Part shown: one piece after another, positions 36,756 through 45,803 of the stretch | Position numbering within the stretch: the stretch's first letter is position 1 | Layout of the letters: the number at the start of each line of letters is the position of its first letter | Source of the DNA: Halomonas alkalicola | GTDB taxonomy: Bacteria > Pseudomonadota > Gammaproteobacteria > Pseudomonadales > Halomonadaceae | NCBI RefSeq assembly: GCF_030704205.1 | Contig: NZ_CP131913.1 | Coordinates: 62,001-126,000 of the forward strand | Reading direction: 5' to 3' | DNA: 64,000 nt | Translations under genes and position numbers: made by a program | The notes under the pieces: model-generated | Told to the model about the DNA's origin: nothing | Database searches by the model: none | What the model saw: only the letters and a program-made list of their open reading frames with translations

Positions 36756-38465
36756 CTACACCTTCAGCTGGCGTTCGGGGTCGCGGGCGAGCTCCTGCCA
36801 GACGTCCTGGACGCGGCAGTCCTCGCACATCTCGAGGCGTGCGCGGGCCTCACCGGCGAAATAGGGGTGGTCGGCCAGCTTGCGCTGGATGCTGGCGATG
36901 GTGCTGGCAGTGGCGAAGGGCTTGCCGCAGCGGATGCAGGCGAAGGCCGGCTCCTCCTTGATCACGCGGGTCTCGCACCGCTCGGGCGCGGCGAGGAACC
37001 CCGGCGCGAGACGGATCGCCTGCTCCGGGCAGCCGGCCGCGCACAGGCCGCACTGGATGCAGTCGGCCTCGCGGAAGGCCAGGCGCGGGGTGGTGTCGTC
37101 GCCGCCGGAGAGCGCCGGGGTGGGACAGAGCGCCACGCAGCCCTGGCACAGCGTGCAGCGCTCGGTGTCCACCTCGATGGCGCCGAAGGGCGCACCGGCG
37201 GGCAGGGCGTGGCTCTCACCGCTCGGGGCCCCCTGGGCGGCCAGCCAGTCGAGGGTAGCGTTGAGGCGCTCGCGCTTGCCACCCGCCGGCTCGGCACGGG
37301 GGCGCGCGATCAGCGCCGCCTCCCGGGGCAGGGCGTCGCGTGCGCTGCCGTCGTCCTCGATGGAGAGCCATGCCAGACGCTCGGGGCGGTGCCCCAGGGC
37401 CGAGAGCAGCTCCCTGGCCTGGACAGCCTGGGCCTCGAGCTGCTGCTGCAGGGTCGGAGGGGTCTCGGCATCGCGCTGCAGGCGCACCTCGGCGGCGCCG
37501 GCCGCCAGGGCGGAGAGCCAGTGGTCGAGCCCGGCGGCGCCGAGCTCCTCCAGCTCGATGTCGAGCACATGGCCCGCCGGCTCGGCGGCTTCACAGCGGC
37601 GGCGCGCCTCGCTGACGAAGCGCACCACCGGGTGCTCGCCCCCGGCCTCGCCATAGGCGCCGAGCAGCCCCGCGAGGTAGCCCTCCAGGGGGGCGGGGTG
37701 CGGCAGGCGATACTCGATGGCCCCGGTGGGGCAGGCGCTGGCACAGCTGCCCGCTCCGTGGCAGCGGTGCGGGTCGACCTCGATCCAGGCCTCGACCCGG
37801 CCCTGGCGGCTGGCCAGGGCGTCGGCCGGGCAGGTCTCCAGGCAGCGGGTGCAGCCGGGCAGGCCGCTGCGCTGGTGGGCGCAGAGATCGGCGTTGATCT
37901 GCACGTGACGAGGGGCTTCGAAGACGCCGACGGAGGCGGCCAGCGTCTCCAGCGCCTGGTCGGCCTCGGCGCTGCCCCAGCGCACGGCCAGGTAGCCCGG
38001 CGGGGGCAGCTCCAGGGTCAGGTGCGGCCGGGCGCCGAGGTCGAGGACCTGGTCGAAGCGGGGCCGCCCCAGGGTGGCCTGGGCCAGGTTCACACTCTCC
38101 CCGTCCAGCGCCAGGGTGGCCAGGAAGCGTCCCAGGTAGCCCTCGAGGCGCAGGGCGTCGGCGTTGGCGGCGGTATGGCAGGGCAGGGCGGCGGTAGCCT
38201 GCCAGATCTGCTCCAGCGCCGGGTCATCCTCGGCGCTGGAGCGCTCGGTCACCAGCAGGGCGATGCCCGGCAGCCGGTCGATCAGCGTGGCGGCGGCGCG
38301 CCGCGCGTCGAGTTCGCTGCCCAGGATCAGCAGATGGCCCTGGCTCTCGAACTCCACGGTCTCGGGAGCCAGGTTGGCCGGCCAGGAGATGCGGCGCCTG
38401 GCGGCGTCGCGGGCGGCACGGTTGCGCCGGTCATCCAGCGACGTCAGGGCGATGGGGGCGGGCAT
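36756..38465 (-). CDS. Large multi-cluster 4Fe-4S protein of the formate dehydrogenase locus
   Basis: 569 residues. Four ferredoxin-type clusters are seen: CAHQ...GCTRCLETCP and CHGAGSCASACP in the middle (about residues 195-250), then CTLCQGCVALCP and CIQCGLCAAGCP (about 435-485). The C-terminus adds CIRCGKPF and CEDCR pairs. The first 150 residues form a separate domain with no motif recognised. Such proteins often lie with DUF3305/DUF3306 and TorD genes beside fdhABC, and are thought to act in electron transfer or assembly. It is the third gene of the operon. Confidence 0.85.
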   Translation of the reverse strand: MPAPIALTSLDDRRNRAARDAARRRISWPANLAPETVEFESQGHLLILGSELDARRAAATLIDRLPGIALLVTERSSAEDDPALEQIWQATAALPCHTAANADALRLEGYLGRFLATLALDGESVNLAQATLGRPRFDQVLDLGARPHLTLELPPPGYLAVRWGSAEADQALETLAASVGVFEAPRHVQINADLCAHQRSGLPGCTRCLETCPADALASRQGRVEAWIEVDPHRCHGAGSCASACPTGAIEYRLPHPAPLEGYLAGLLGAYGEAGGEHPVVRFVSEARRRCEAAEPAGHVLDIELEELGAAGLDHWLSALAAGAAEVRLQRDAETPPTLQQQLEAQAVQARELLSALGHRPERLAWLSIEDDGSARDALPREAALIARPRAEPAGGKRERLNATLDWLAAQGAPSGESHALPAGAPFGAIEVDTERCTLCQGCVALCPTPALSGGDDTTPRLAFREADCIQCGLCAAGCPEQAIRLAPGFLAAPERCETRVIKEEPAFACIRCGKPFATASTIASIQRKLADHPYFAGEARARLEMCEDCRVQDVWQELARDPERQLKV

Positions 38466-38499
38466 GAACACCTCTTGTTGTTGGGGGGTAGGGCTCCTC

Positions 38500-39033
38500 T
38501 CAGTCTTGTCGAGAATCGCTAATATGACCTATGCCACCTTGGTCGCGTCCGACCGGTGCCGCGTCCGGGGCGGGCTCGACCGGAGGGTGAGCCTCGTCGT
38601 CGGCGACCCGCGCCTGCTCCTCGTCAGGGGCGGCCTCCTCGATGGCTTCTTCGGGCTCGAGGGCCTCGTTGACCCGCCGGCTCCAGTGTCGCAGGCGTTC
38701 GGCGACCTCCCGGGTCATGGGCTCGAGCTGGCTGTAGTCGCCGTCGTAGTCGTCGAGGCCGTCGCGGACCTGGTAGTGGTCGGCCTGCCAGAGGCGGCGA
38801 AGGGCACGGCGGCGCAGCGCCTGGCTGACCCCCTCCTGCAGATAGCGGCTGACCTCGCTGCCGGGCGGCAGGCTCTCGGGGTCGGGGAGGGTATCGTCCA
38901 GCAGGGGAGGCGGGGCGTCCGGCTCGTCGCTGGCGGCCGCTGCCTCGTGCGGAGGTGGCACCGCCTCCGCCGAGGCGGCGGGCTCGGCCTCCAGGCCGCG
39001 CTTGCGGCGCGACCAACGCTCCAGGCGGTTCAT
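38500..39033 (-). CDS. DUF3306 family protein
   Basis: 177 residues beginning MNRLERWSRRKRG, the usual DUF3306 start. A central conserved part reads LPPGSEVSRYLQEGVSQALRRRALRRLWQADHYQVRDGLDDYDGDYS. The rest is acidic and Pro/Ala-rich, probably disordered. Function is unknown; the family occurs with formate dehydrogenase loci. It overlaps the DUF3305 stop by four bases. Confidence 0.87.
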   Translation of the reverse strand: MNRLERWSRRKRGLEAEPAASAEAVPPPHEAAAASDEPDAPPPLLDDTLPDPESLPPGSEVSRYLQEGVSQALRRRALRRLWQADHYQVRDGLDDYDGDYSQLEPMTREVAERLRHWSRRVNEALEPEEAIEEAAPDEEQARVADDEAHPPVEPAPDAAPVGRDQGGIGHISDSRQD

Positions 39034-39461
39034 GGCTGAGCCTCCCGGGCGCGTCCGGCGCCCTTGCGCTTCTTCCTGCGCTCCTCCACGGGCGCCTCGC
39101 CGTGGCGGGCCAGATAGGCCTCGATCCACACCTGGATGGCCAGGGGCATGGGGGCTTCGAGCACCTGCTGCTCGCCGTCCATCCAGGCGGCGGCCACGTC
39201 CTGGCTGGCGGTGATGGCGGCGGCGCTGGCGGGGCCGCCGGTAAAGCCGGCGCGCACGAAGAGGCGAGGGTTGCCCGAGGAGAGATTGAAGCGGTAGGCG
39301 GCGCGCTCGGTCATGGTGAGCTGCAGCCACAGGGTGGCATCGCCGCCCCGCTCCGGGGTCAGGTCCGCGATGTGCCACTGGGTAGCCCGGAAGCCGTTGA
39401 TGGTGTGCTCACGGGCCGCCAGGGTGATGCCGAAGGGGCGCATATGGTGGGCGTCTGTCAC
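39030..39461 (-). CDS. DUF3305 family protein
   Basis: About 143 residues. The DUF3305 part reads RPFGITLAAREHTINGFRATQWHIADLTPE, then LTMTERAAYRFNLSSGNPRLFVRAGF. The chosen GTG at 39461 follows AGGAG; ATG 39443 is an alternative. The basic tail EERRKKRKGAGR is notable. It is the first gene of the minus-strand formate dehydrogenase operon and is divergent from fdhD across 132 bases. Confidence 0.85.
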   Translation of the reverse strand: MTDAHHMRPFGITLAAREHTINGFRATQWHIADLTPERGGDATLWLQLTMTERAAYRFNLSSGNPRLFVRAGFTGGPASAAAITASQDVAAAWMDGEQQVLEAPMPLAIQVWIEAYLARHGEAPVEERRKKRKGAGRAREAQP

Positions 39462-39593
39462 GGCACGCTCCTGTTGTTGTGGAGGGGGGGAGCCGAGGGC
39501 GGTGATGGCGGCGGTACTGGAGACAGTAAGGCGCCAGGGTGCCATGATGGTCAAGTCGCCGTCGGCACCCACCCACTACAGACGAGACGCCTC

Positions 39594-40445
39594 ATGCCGT
39601 TCACCCGCAGCCATGCCCGCCTGCCCGCCACCCTGGAGATCGAGGTCCTCGACGAGTTCGGCGAGCCCCGTCGCCAGGCCATCGCCGCCGAGCGCGCGCT
39701 GACTCTCTATCTCAACAGGCGCGAGATTGTCACCCTGATGACCCTGGGCGATGACCCCGAGGCGCTGGTGGTGGGCTACCTGCGCAACCAGGGGCTGCTG
39801 ACCCGCGGCGACGATCTCGTGGCGGTGCACGTGGACTGGGAGGTCGAGGCCGCGGCGGTGGTGACCCGACACCTGCCGGAGGATCTCGAGGAGCGTCTGG
39901 GGCATCGCACCGTGACCACCGGCTGCGGCCAGGGCACGGTGTTCGGCCGGCTGCTCGATGCGGTGCCTCGCCGCCCGCTGGCCGAGACGCCGCTGCGCCA
40001 GTCGACCCTCTATGCGCTGCTGGAGAACCTCGGCGAGCACAACCAGACCTACCGCAGCGCCGGAGCGGTGCACGGCTGTGCGCTGTGCCATCAGGCCCGG
40101 GTGCTGGACTTCGTGGAGGACGTGGGCCGCCACAACGCCGTGGATACCCTGGCGGGGCGGCAGTGGCTGGCAGAGGCGGATTCGGGGCAGGCGGATATCT
40201 TCTACACCACCGGGCGGCTCACCTCGGAGATGGTGCTCAAGGTGGCCCAGATGGGCATCGGGGTGCTGGTGTCGCGCTCCGGGGTGACCCAGAAGGGGGT
40301 CGAGCTCGCCAGCCGTTTCGGGGTGATGCTGATCGCCCGCGCCAAGGGGCGCCACTTCCAGGCGATCCACGCCGGCGAGCGCCTGGTGCTGGATGCCATC
40401 CCTCAGCGCCGCCCGGGAGACCGGGCGGCTGGCGCCAGGGGCTGA
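39594..40445 (+). CDS. fdhD: Formate dehydrogenase accessory sulfurtransferase
   Basis: 283 residues. The family motif GCALCHQARVLDFVEDVGRHNAVD holds the persulfide-carrying CXXC, and FYTTGRLTSEMVLKVAQMGI matches the nucleotide-binding part. FdhD moves sulfur from IscS to the molybdenum cofactor of formate dehydrogenase, without which the enzyme is inactive. It is transcribed away from the dehydrogenase operon. It converges on the XRE-type regulator gene, one base apart. Confidence 0.93.
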   Translation: MPFTRSHARLPATLEIEVLDEFGEPRRQAIAAERALTLYLNRREIVTLMTLGDDPEALVVGYLRNQGLLTRGDDLVAVHVDWEVEAAAVVTRHLPEDLEERLGHRTVTTGCGQGTVFGRLLDAVPRRPLAETPLRQSTLYALLENLGEHNQTYRSAGAVHGCALCHQARVLDFVEDVGRHNAVDTLAGRQWLAEADSGQADIFYTTGRLTSEMVLKVAQMGIGVLVSRSGVTQKGVELASRFGVMLIARAKGRHFQAIHAGERLVLDAIPQRRPGDRAAGARG

Positions 40446-40446
40446 C

Positions 40447-41079
40447 TCAGGCGGCGTCGACTCGAGTGCAGACCGACAGCACCACGGCATCCTCATCGCT
40501 CACCGAGATCAGGGCGTGGCCCATGTCGCTGTCGAAGTAGATGCTGTCGCCCTGTTCGAGCCGCAGCGGCTCGTAGAACTCGGTATAGAGCAGGATCTCG
40601 CCGTCGAGCACCATCAGGAACTCCTCGCCGTCGTGGCGCACCCACTCGCCGAACTCATCGAAGCTGCGCGCCCGGACGATGGTCTTGAAGGGAATCATGC
40701 GCTTCTGGGCCAGCTCGCAGCTGAGCAGCTCGTGCTCATAGGTGGGGGTGGGGTGCTGCTGCCCGTGGCCGCGGCGGGTCAGGTCGCGGCGGCCCATGGT
40801 ACGGCTCTGCTGGCGAGGCGGCGTGAGCAGCTGGGGCAGGTCGATGCCGAGCCCGCCGATCAGCTTCTGCACAGCGGTGAAGGTAGGCGAGATCTGGTCG
40901 TTCTCGATCTTGGAGAGGGTGGAGCGGGCGAGCCCGGTGCGCTGGCTGACGTCTTCCAGGGTCCACTGGTTGGCCAGGCGGATCTCGCGCAGGCGCTCGC
41001 CGAGGCGCAGCGGTTCGACGAGCGGCTTGCGGCCCGAGGCGATGCGCAGGGCGGCGTCCTGATCGGTGGTGGCGGTCAT
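40447..41079 (-). CDS. XRE-family regulator with C-terminal cupin domain
   Basis: 210 residues from ATG 41079. The N-terminal helix-turn-helix reads LGERLREIRLANQWTLEDVSQRTGLARSTLSKIENDQISPT. The C-terminal cupin includes VRHDGEEFLMVLDGEILLY and LEQGDSIYFDSDMGHALISV. Such regulators (PuuR/SutR-like) usually sense a small metabolite; the ligand is unknown. A GTG start at 41124 would add 15 residues, and neither start has a good ribosome site. Targets may include the neighbouring deacetylase gene, but no operator was identified. Confidence 0.85.
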   Translation of the reverse strand: MTATTDQDAALRIASGRKPLVEPLRLGERLREIRLANQWTLEDVSQRTGLARSTLSKIENDQISPTFTAVQKLIGGLGIDLPQLLTPPRQQSRTMGRRDLTRRGHGQQHPTPTYEHELLSCELAQKRMIPFKTIVRARSFDEFGEWVRHDGEEFLMVLDGEILLYTEFYEPLRLEQGDSIYFDSDMGHALISVSDEDAVVLSVCTRVDAA

Positions 41080-41169
41080 CGGCAGAAATTCACTATCGGA
41101 AACAGGTTTACTCAAGCTTATCACAGCCCGTCGGCGATAACGCCGTTCTCAGGCCGACCCGGCGCCGCC

Positions 41170-41195
41170 GTCGGCGGGGAACGTTTCCCGCCGAC
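41170..41195 (-). terminator. Hairpin after the deacetylase gene
   Basis: GTCGGCGGG and CCCGCCGAC flank a short loop, eight bases beyond the deacetylase stop on the minus strand. There is no T-tract. Confidence 0.5.
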
Positions 41196-41203
41196 AGGAA
41201 ACC

Positions 41204-42157
41204 TCAGGCCGAGGGTGCGGGGGCGTCGCCGAAGGGCTGGCCGAGCAGCGCCTTGAGGTGGGCCTCGACGCTGCGGCCCAGGGAGTCCAGGTGATAGCCG
41301 CCCTCGAGCACCGAGACCAGCCGGTTATCCGCGTAGAGGGCGGCGATCTCCATGGCCATATGGGTGATCCAGTAGAAGTCCTCCTCCTCCAGGCACAGCT
41401 CGGCCATCTCGTCCTCGCGGTGGGCATCGAAGCCCGAGGAGAGCAGCACAAGCTCCGGCTTGAAGCGGTGCAGGGCGGGCAGCCAGTCATCCTCGATGGC
41501 GCGGCGGAAGGCGGCGCCGTCGGTGCCGGCCTCCAGCGGGGTATTGACCACGTTCTGCCACTCGCTGCGCAGGTAGCGCCAGGGGTAGAAGGGGTACTGA
41601 AAGCTGGTACAGACCAGCACATCGGGGTCATCCTTGAAGATGTCGATGGTGCCGTTGCACTGGTGCACGTCGAAGTCGAGGATGGCGATGCGCCGCGCCC
41701 CGTACTTGGCGCGGGCGTGGGCGGCCCCCACCGCCACGTTGTTGTAGAAGCAGAAGCCCATGGCATCGGTGGCCTCGGCATGGTGGCCGGGGGGGCGCAC
41801 CGCACAGAAGACGTTGTCGGCCTGCTGGCGAAAGACCTGGTCGACGCCGCGGATCACCGCCCCCGCGGCCACCCGGGCGGCGTTGAGGCTGTCCGGGTTC
41901 ATCATGGTGTCGCTGTCCAGGGTGACGATGCCCTCATCGGGCACGCACTTGTCCAGGGCGCGCAGGTGGCGCAGGGGGTGGACCCGCGCCAGCTCCTCCT
42001 CGGTGGCCTCGCGGGCCTCGGACTGCATGGTCTGCTGCAGCAGCCCGGAAAGGGACAGCCTGGCTCGGATCGCCTCCAGCCGCAGCGGGCTCTCGGGGTG
42101 CTCGGGGCCCATGTGGTGGAGCTGGCAGTGGGGATGGGTGATGTAACCGGTGATCAT
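41204..42157 (-). CDS. Histone-deacetylase-family enzyme (AcuC/class II-like deacetylase)
   Basis: 317 residues beginning MITGYITHPHCQLHHMGPEHPESPLRL. The catalytic pair is in VRPPGHHAE. Zinc ligands are in DFDVHQCNGT (Asp, His) and SSGFDAH (Asp), and the terminal tyrosine region is LEGGYHLDSL. All residues needed for amide hydrolysis are present. Family members deacetylate protein lysines, acetylpolyamines or similar amides. GGAGG six bases ahead supports the start at 42157. It is divergent from a PatZ-type acetyltransferase gene, so protein deacetylation is a reasonable guess. Confidence 0.88.
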   Translation of the reverse strand: MITGYITHPHCQLHHMGPEHPESPLRLEAIRARLSLSGLLQQTMQSEAREATEEELARVHPLRHLRALDKCVPDEGIVTLDSDTMMNPDSLNAARVAAGAVIRGVDQVFRQQADNVFCAVRPPGHHAEATDAMGFCFYNNVAVGAAHARAKYGARRIAILDFDVHQCNGTIDIFKDDPDVLVCTSFQYPFYPWRYLRSEWQNVVNTPLEAGTDGAAFRRAIEDDWLPALHRFKPELVLLSSGFDAHREDEMAELCLEEEDFYWITHMAMEIAALYADNRLVSVLEGGYHLDSLGRSVEAHLKALLGQPFGDAPAPSA

Positions 42158-42272
42158 CGGTGCCTCCAGGCTGACTGGCGTCACTTTACTTTGCCTAATC
42201 CCTTGCCAGACAGTGTCAATAGGTCGTACACAGTAGGCAGCCAATCCAGCCACCAGCCGTCGGGAGAGCGTC

Positions 42273-45020
42273 TTGAGCACCCGTTTCCTGCTTCACTTCT
42301 TCGAACCTCGCACCATCGCCGTGATCGGCGCCTCGGAAAAGGCCAGTTCCCTGGGCGGGTTGGTGATCCGTAACCTGCAGGAGGCTGGCTTTCCGGGCAC
42401 CATCTGGGCGGTGAACCCCAAGGGGTACGAGAGCGTCTTCGGCCAGCCCGCCTTCGCGCGCATCGGCCAGCTTCCCGAGGCCCCGGACCTCGCCGTCATC
42501 TGCTCGCCGGTGGCCACGGTGCCGGGGCGCATCGCGCGGCTGGGCAGCATCGGGGTGCGCGCCGCCCTGGTGCTCTCCGGTGGCTCCCATCTGGACGAGG
42601 CCCGCGACGGCAAGGCCTCGATCCGCCAGCGCATGCTCGATGCCGCTCGCCAGTCGGGGATCCGCGTGCTGGGGCCCGAGTGCATGGGGCTGATCGTGCC
42701 GGGCCGCAAGCTCAACGCCTCCTATGCCAACCGGCCGATCAAGGCCGGCAAGGTGGCCTACCTGGGCCAATCGGGCATGCTCGGCACGGCGATGATCGAC
42801 TGGGCGGCGGGGCGCGGTGTCGGCTTCTCGCACCTGATCACCCTCGGCGACAGCGTCGACGTGATGCTTCCCGACCTGCTCGACTACATCAACCAGTTCT
42901 CGCCGACCCAGGCGATCCTGCTCCATCTGGAGAAGATCCTCGACGCCCAGCACTTCATGACCGCGCTGCGCGACGCCTCGCGCAACCGCCTGGTGCTGGC
43001 CATCAAGAGCGGCCGCACGCCCCAGTCGGACCTCACCGGCCTGCCGCCCACGCCGGGGGTCGCCAACCGCGACCAGATCTTCGATGCGGCCTTCTCCCGG
43101 GCCGGGGTGGTGCGCGTCCACGACTCCGATGAGCTCTTCGATGCGCTGATGACCCTGTCGCGCATGAAGCCGCTGCGCGGCGACCGCCTGGCGATCGTCT
43201 CCAACGGCCTGGGCCCCGCCATGCTGGCGATCGACAAGCTGATCCACGCCGGGGGCAAGCTGGCCTTGTTCACCGAGGAGACGCGCCGCGCCCTCAGGCA
43301 GGGCGACTTCGACATGAGCAAGCCGGGGGAGAACCCGGTGGACCTGGGCGGCAACGCCACCCCCGAGAAGTTCGTCGATGCCATCGAGATCGTGGCCGCC
43401 GACCCCGGCGTCGATGCCGTGCTGGTGGTGCATGCGCCGACCCGCCTGGCGCCCTCCAGGACCACCGCCGAGGCGGTGGTGGCCAACCGCAAGCGCTTTC
43501 GCCGCAACCTGCTGACCAGCTTCATGGGGCTCGAGGAGGCGCTCTCGGCGCGCCACGAGTGCAACCTGGCGGGGATTCCCACCTATGTCTCCCCCGAGAA
43601 GGCGATCAACGCCTTCATGCACATGGTGGACTACCAGCGGGTGCAGGCGCTGCTGCAGGAGACTCCACCCAGCCTGCCGTTTGCCACCACGCCGGACATC
43701 CGCGCCCGCTGCCGCACCCTGATCCGGGAGGCCAAGGCCGAGGGGCGCGAGACGCTCTCCCACTCTGAGACCGCCCAGGTGCTGGAGGCCTACGGCATTC
43801 CGGTGGCCCAGAGCCGCTACGTGGCGACCCCCGAGGAGGGCGCCGAGGCGGCGGAGGCGTTCGATGGCGCCATGGCGCTCAAGGTGGTGCACGAGGGGAA
43901 CTGCCGGCCGTTTCGCTATCGCAAGCATCCCCACCGGGTCTCGGCGGGGCTGCTGCAGGATCTGAAGAGCCCCGAGCAGGTGGCCGAGGGGGTCGCGCTG
44001 CTCGGCGAACAGGTGAGCGAGAAGTATCCCGCCTTCAGGGTTCGCGAGTACTGCCTGCAGCCCATGCAGCGCGGCAAGCACTCGCTGCAGGTGTGCGCCG
44101 GGGTCACCCGGGACCCGGTGTTCGGCCCGGTGATCGTCTTCGGTATCGGCGGCTACAAGGTCAATATCCTGGCCGACCGCCAGGTGGCGCTGCCCCCCCT
44201 CAACATGACCCTGGCCGAGGACATGGTGGACCGCACCCACGTGGCACGCCTGATCCACGAGCACTCCAGCGACCCGCAGCGCGATATCGGCCGGCTCTGC
44301 CAGCTGCTGGTCAAGCTGTCGCAGATGGCCAGCGACCTGCTGGAGCTGCGCGGCATGGAGATCAACCCGCTGCTGCTCAACCGTGACGAGATGGTGGCGG
44401 TGGACTTCGCCATGGACCTCGGCACCCCGGCCCGCTTCGCGATCATGCCCTACCCGGAGGAGCTGCGAGAGTGGGTGACCCTCAAGAACGGCTGGGAGGT
44501 GGAGGTGCGCCCGATCCGGGCCGAGGACGCCCCGCTGATCACCAGCTTCCACCGCCAGCTCTCCGAGGAGAGCATCCGCTTCCGCTACTTCCACAACAAG
44601 TCGGACCTCACCCAGCGCGACCTGTCGATGCTCTCGCACATCAACTACGACCGGCAGATGGCGTTCATCGCCGAACACCTGCAGGAGGATGGCAGCAAGG
44701 AGATGCTCGGCGTGGTGCGAGTGTGGAACGACCCGGACAACATCCGCACCGAGTTCTCGGTGATCATCCGCGATGACCTCCAGGGGCTCGGCATCGGCAG
44801 CCTGCTGATGAACAAGATGATCGACTACTGTCGCAGTGTCGGCACCCTGGAGATGATCGGCAAGATCATGGTGGACAACCACCCGATGCGCGCCCTGATG
44901 AAGCATCTGGGGTTCAGCCAGCGCTACAACATGGAGGAGCAGGTGGTGGATGCGGTGCTGCGCCTCAACGAGCCCCAGAGCGAATGGCAGCGCCATCGCC
45001 TGGAGAGCCTGCCCGACTGA
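42273..45020 (+). CDS. pat: PatZ-type protein lysine acetyltransferase (acyl-CoA synthetase-like domain plus GNAT)
   Basis: 915 residues. The N-terminal 700 residues resemble ADP-forming acyl-CoA synthetase: a CoA-binding domain (IAVIGASEKASSLGG), a ligase-CoA domain and an ATP-grasp domain. A C-terminal GNAT domain (about 735-900) carries VRPIRAEDAPLITSFHRQLSEESIRFRYF and the acetyl-CoA loop DLQGLGIGSLL. This order is that of E. coli PatZ (YfiQ) and Salmonella Pat, which acetylate and switch off Acs and related enzymes. The TTG start at 42273 has GGGAGAG upstream. It is closed by a strong hairpin. Confidence 0.92.
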   Translation: MSTRFLLHFFEPRTIAVIGASEKASSLGGLVIRNLQEAGFPGTIWAVNPKGYESVFGQPAFARIGQLPEAPDLAVICSPVATVPGRIARLGSIGVRAALVLSGGSHLDEARDGKASIRQRMLDAARQSGIRVLGPECMGLIVPGRKLNASYANRPIKAGKVAYLGQSGMLGTAMIDWAAGRGVGFSHLITLGDSVDVMLPDLLDYINQFSPTQAILLHLEKILDAQHFMTALRDASRNRLVLAIKSGRTPQSDLTGLPPTPGVANRDQIFDAAFSRAGVVRVHDSDELFDALMTLSRMKPLRGDRLAIVSNGLGPAMLAIDKLIHAGGKLALFTEETRRALRQGDFDMSKPGENPVDLGGNATPEKFVDAIEIVAADPGVDAVLVVHAPTRLAPSRTTAEAVVANRKRFRRNLLTSFMGLEEALSARHECNLAGIPTYVSPEKAINAFMHMVDYQRVQALLQETPPSLPFATTPDIRARCRTLIREAKAEGRETLSHSETAQVLEAYGIPVAQSRYVATPEEGAEAAEAFDGAMALKVVHEGNCRPFRYRKHPHRVSAGLLQDLKSPEQVAEGVALLGEQVSEKYPAFRVREYCLQPMQRGKHSLQVCAGVTRDPVFGPVIVFGIGGYKVNILADRQVALPPLNMTLAEDMVDRTHVARLIHEHSSDPQRDIGRLCQLLVKLSQMASDLLELRGMEINPLLLNRDEMVAVDFAMDLGTPARFAIMPYPEELREWVTLKNGWEVEVRPIRAEDAPLITSFHRQLSEESIRFRYFHNKSDLTQRDLSMLSHINYDRQMAFIAEHLQEDGSKEMLGVVRVWNDPDNIRTEFSVIIRDDLQGLGIGSLLMNKMIDYCRSVGTLEMIGKIMVDNHPMRALMKHLGFSQRYNMEEQVVDAVLRLNEPQSEWQRHRLESLPD

Positions 45021-45042
45021 GGGCGAGCGCCACGCGGCCCCC

Positions 45043-45079
45043 AACGCGAGACCCCCGCCGGTGGCGGGGGTCTCGCGTT
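45043..45079. terminator. Strong bidirectional terminator between the acetyltransferase gene and pdxH
   Basis: Perfect 17-base arms (AACGCGAGACCCCCGCC and its complement) flank a GGT loop, with a T-rich end on the plus side. It lies between two convergent genes. Confidence 0.8.
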
Positions 45080-45114
45080 GTCGATCTGCGGTTTGTGTCG
45101 GGCCGCAGGGTCGC

Positions 45115-45756
45115 TCAGGGGGCCATGCGGAAGTGCTGCCACTGGCCGTCGCGGGCCTCGTAGCGGATGCGGTCGTGGAGGCGGCTGGGCTGGCCCTGCC
45201 AGAACTCGATCATGGTGGGCACCACGCGGTAGCCGCCCCAGTGCACGGGGCGCGGGATCTCCTGTCCCTCGTAGGCCTGCTCGAAACGGCTCTGGCGCTC
45301 CTCGATCCAGGTGCGCCCGGGAATCACCACGCTCTGGGTGGCCACCCAGGCGCCCAGCTGACTGGCCCGCGGACGGCTGGCGAAATAGGCGTCGGACTCC
45401 TCGGCGCTGACCTGTTCGACGCTGCCCTCGACCCGCACCTGGCGCGCCAGGCTGGGCCACCAGAATACCAGAGCGGCATTCGGGACATTGGTGAGCTCGC
45501 TGCCCTTGTGGCTGTGGTAGTTGGTGTAGAAGACCAGGCCCTGGTCGTCGATGCCCTTGAGCAGGACGATGCGCGCGTGCGGCAGCCCCTGGCTGTCCAC
45601 GGTGGCAAGGGTCATGGCGTTGCCGTCATCGCCCTCGCTCTCGAGCGCGAGTGCCAGCCACTCCTCGAACAGCTCCATGGGGTTCTCGGTGGCCTGGGCC
45701 TCGTCGAGCTGTCCCCCTTCATAGTCGCGGCGGATATCGGCGATGTTGCGTGTCAT
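45115..45756 (-). CDS. pdxH: Pyridoxamine 5'-phosphate oxidase
   Basis: 213 residues, full length. FMN- and substrate-contacting segments include MTLATVDSQGLPHARIVLLKG, YTNYHSHKGSEL, ASQLGAWVATQS and the C-terminal FWQGQPSRLHDRIRYE. It makes pyridoxal 5'-phosphate. A transposon end begins 48 bases upstream of its start codon, so its original promoter has probably been displaced. The GAGGAGATTTCC ribosome site is kept. Confidence 0.94.
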   Translation of the reverse strand: MTRNIADIRRDYEGGQLDEAQATENPMELFEEWLALALESEGDDGNAMTLATVDSQGLPHARIVLLKGIDDQGLVFYTNYHSHKGSELTNVPNAALVFWWPSLARQVRVEGSVEQVSAEESDAYFASRPRASQLGAWVATQSVVIPGRTWIEERQSRFEQAYEGQEIPRPVHWGGYRVVPTMIEFWQGQPSRLHDRIRYEARDGQWQHFRMAP

Positions 45757-45798
45757 GGAAATCTCCTCGAAGTTTCTTGCATGGTCGCCTCTGCGCGC

Positions 45799-45803
45799 CT
45801 TCA
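45799..45803 (+). repeat. Target duplication CTTCA, left side of the Tn3-family element
   Basis: CTTCA here matches CTTCA at 52153-52157 directly outside the other end, the 5-bp duplication usual for Tn3-family transposition. Confidence 0.9.

Noticed and set aside
42216-45044. A 942-codon open frame opposite the PatZ-type gene
   Set aside because: It is the antisense shadow, rich in His, Gln, Leu and Val, with no start signal or domain; the plus-strand gene is certain.
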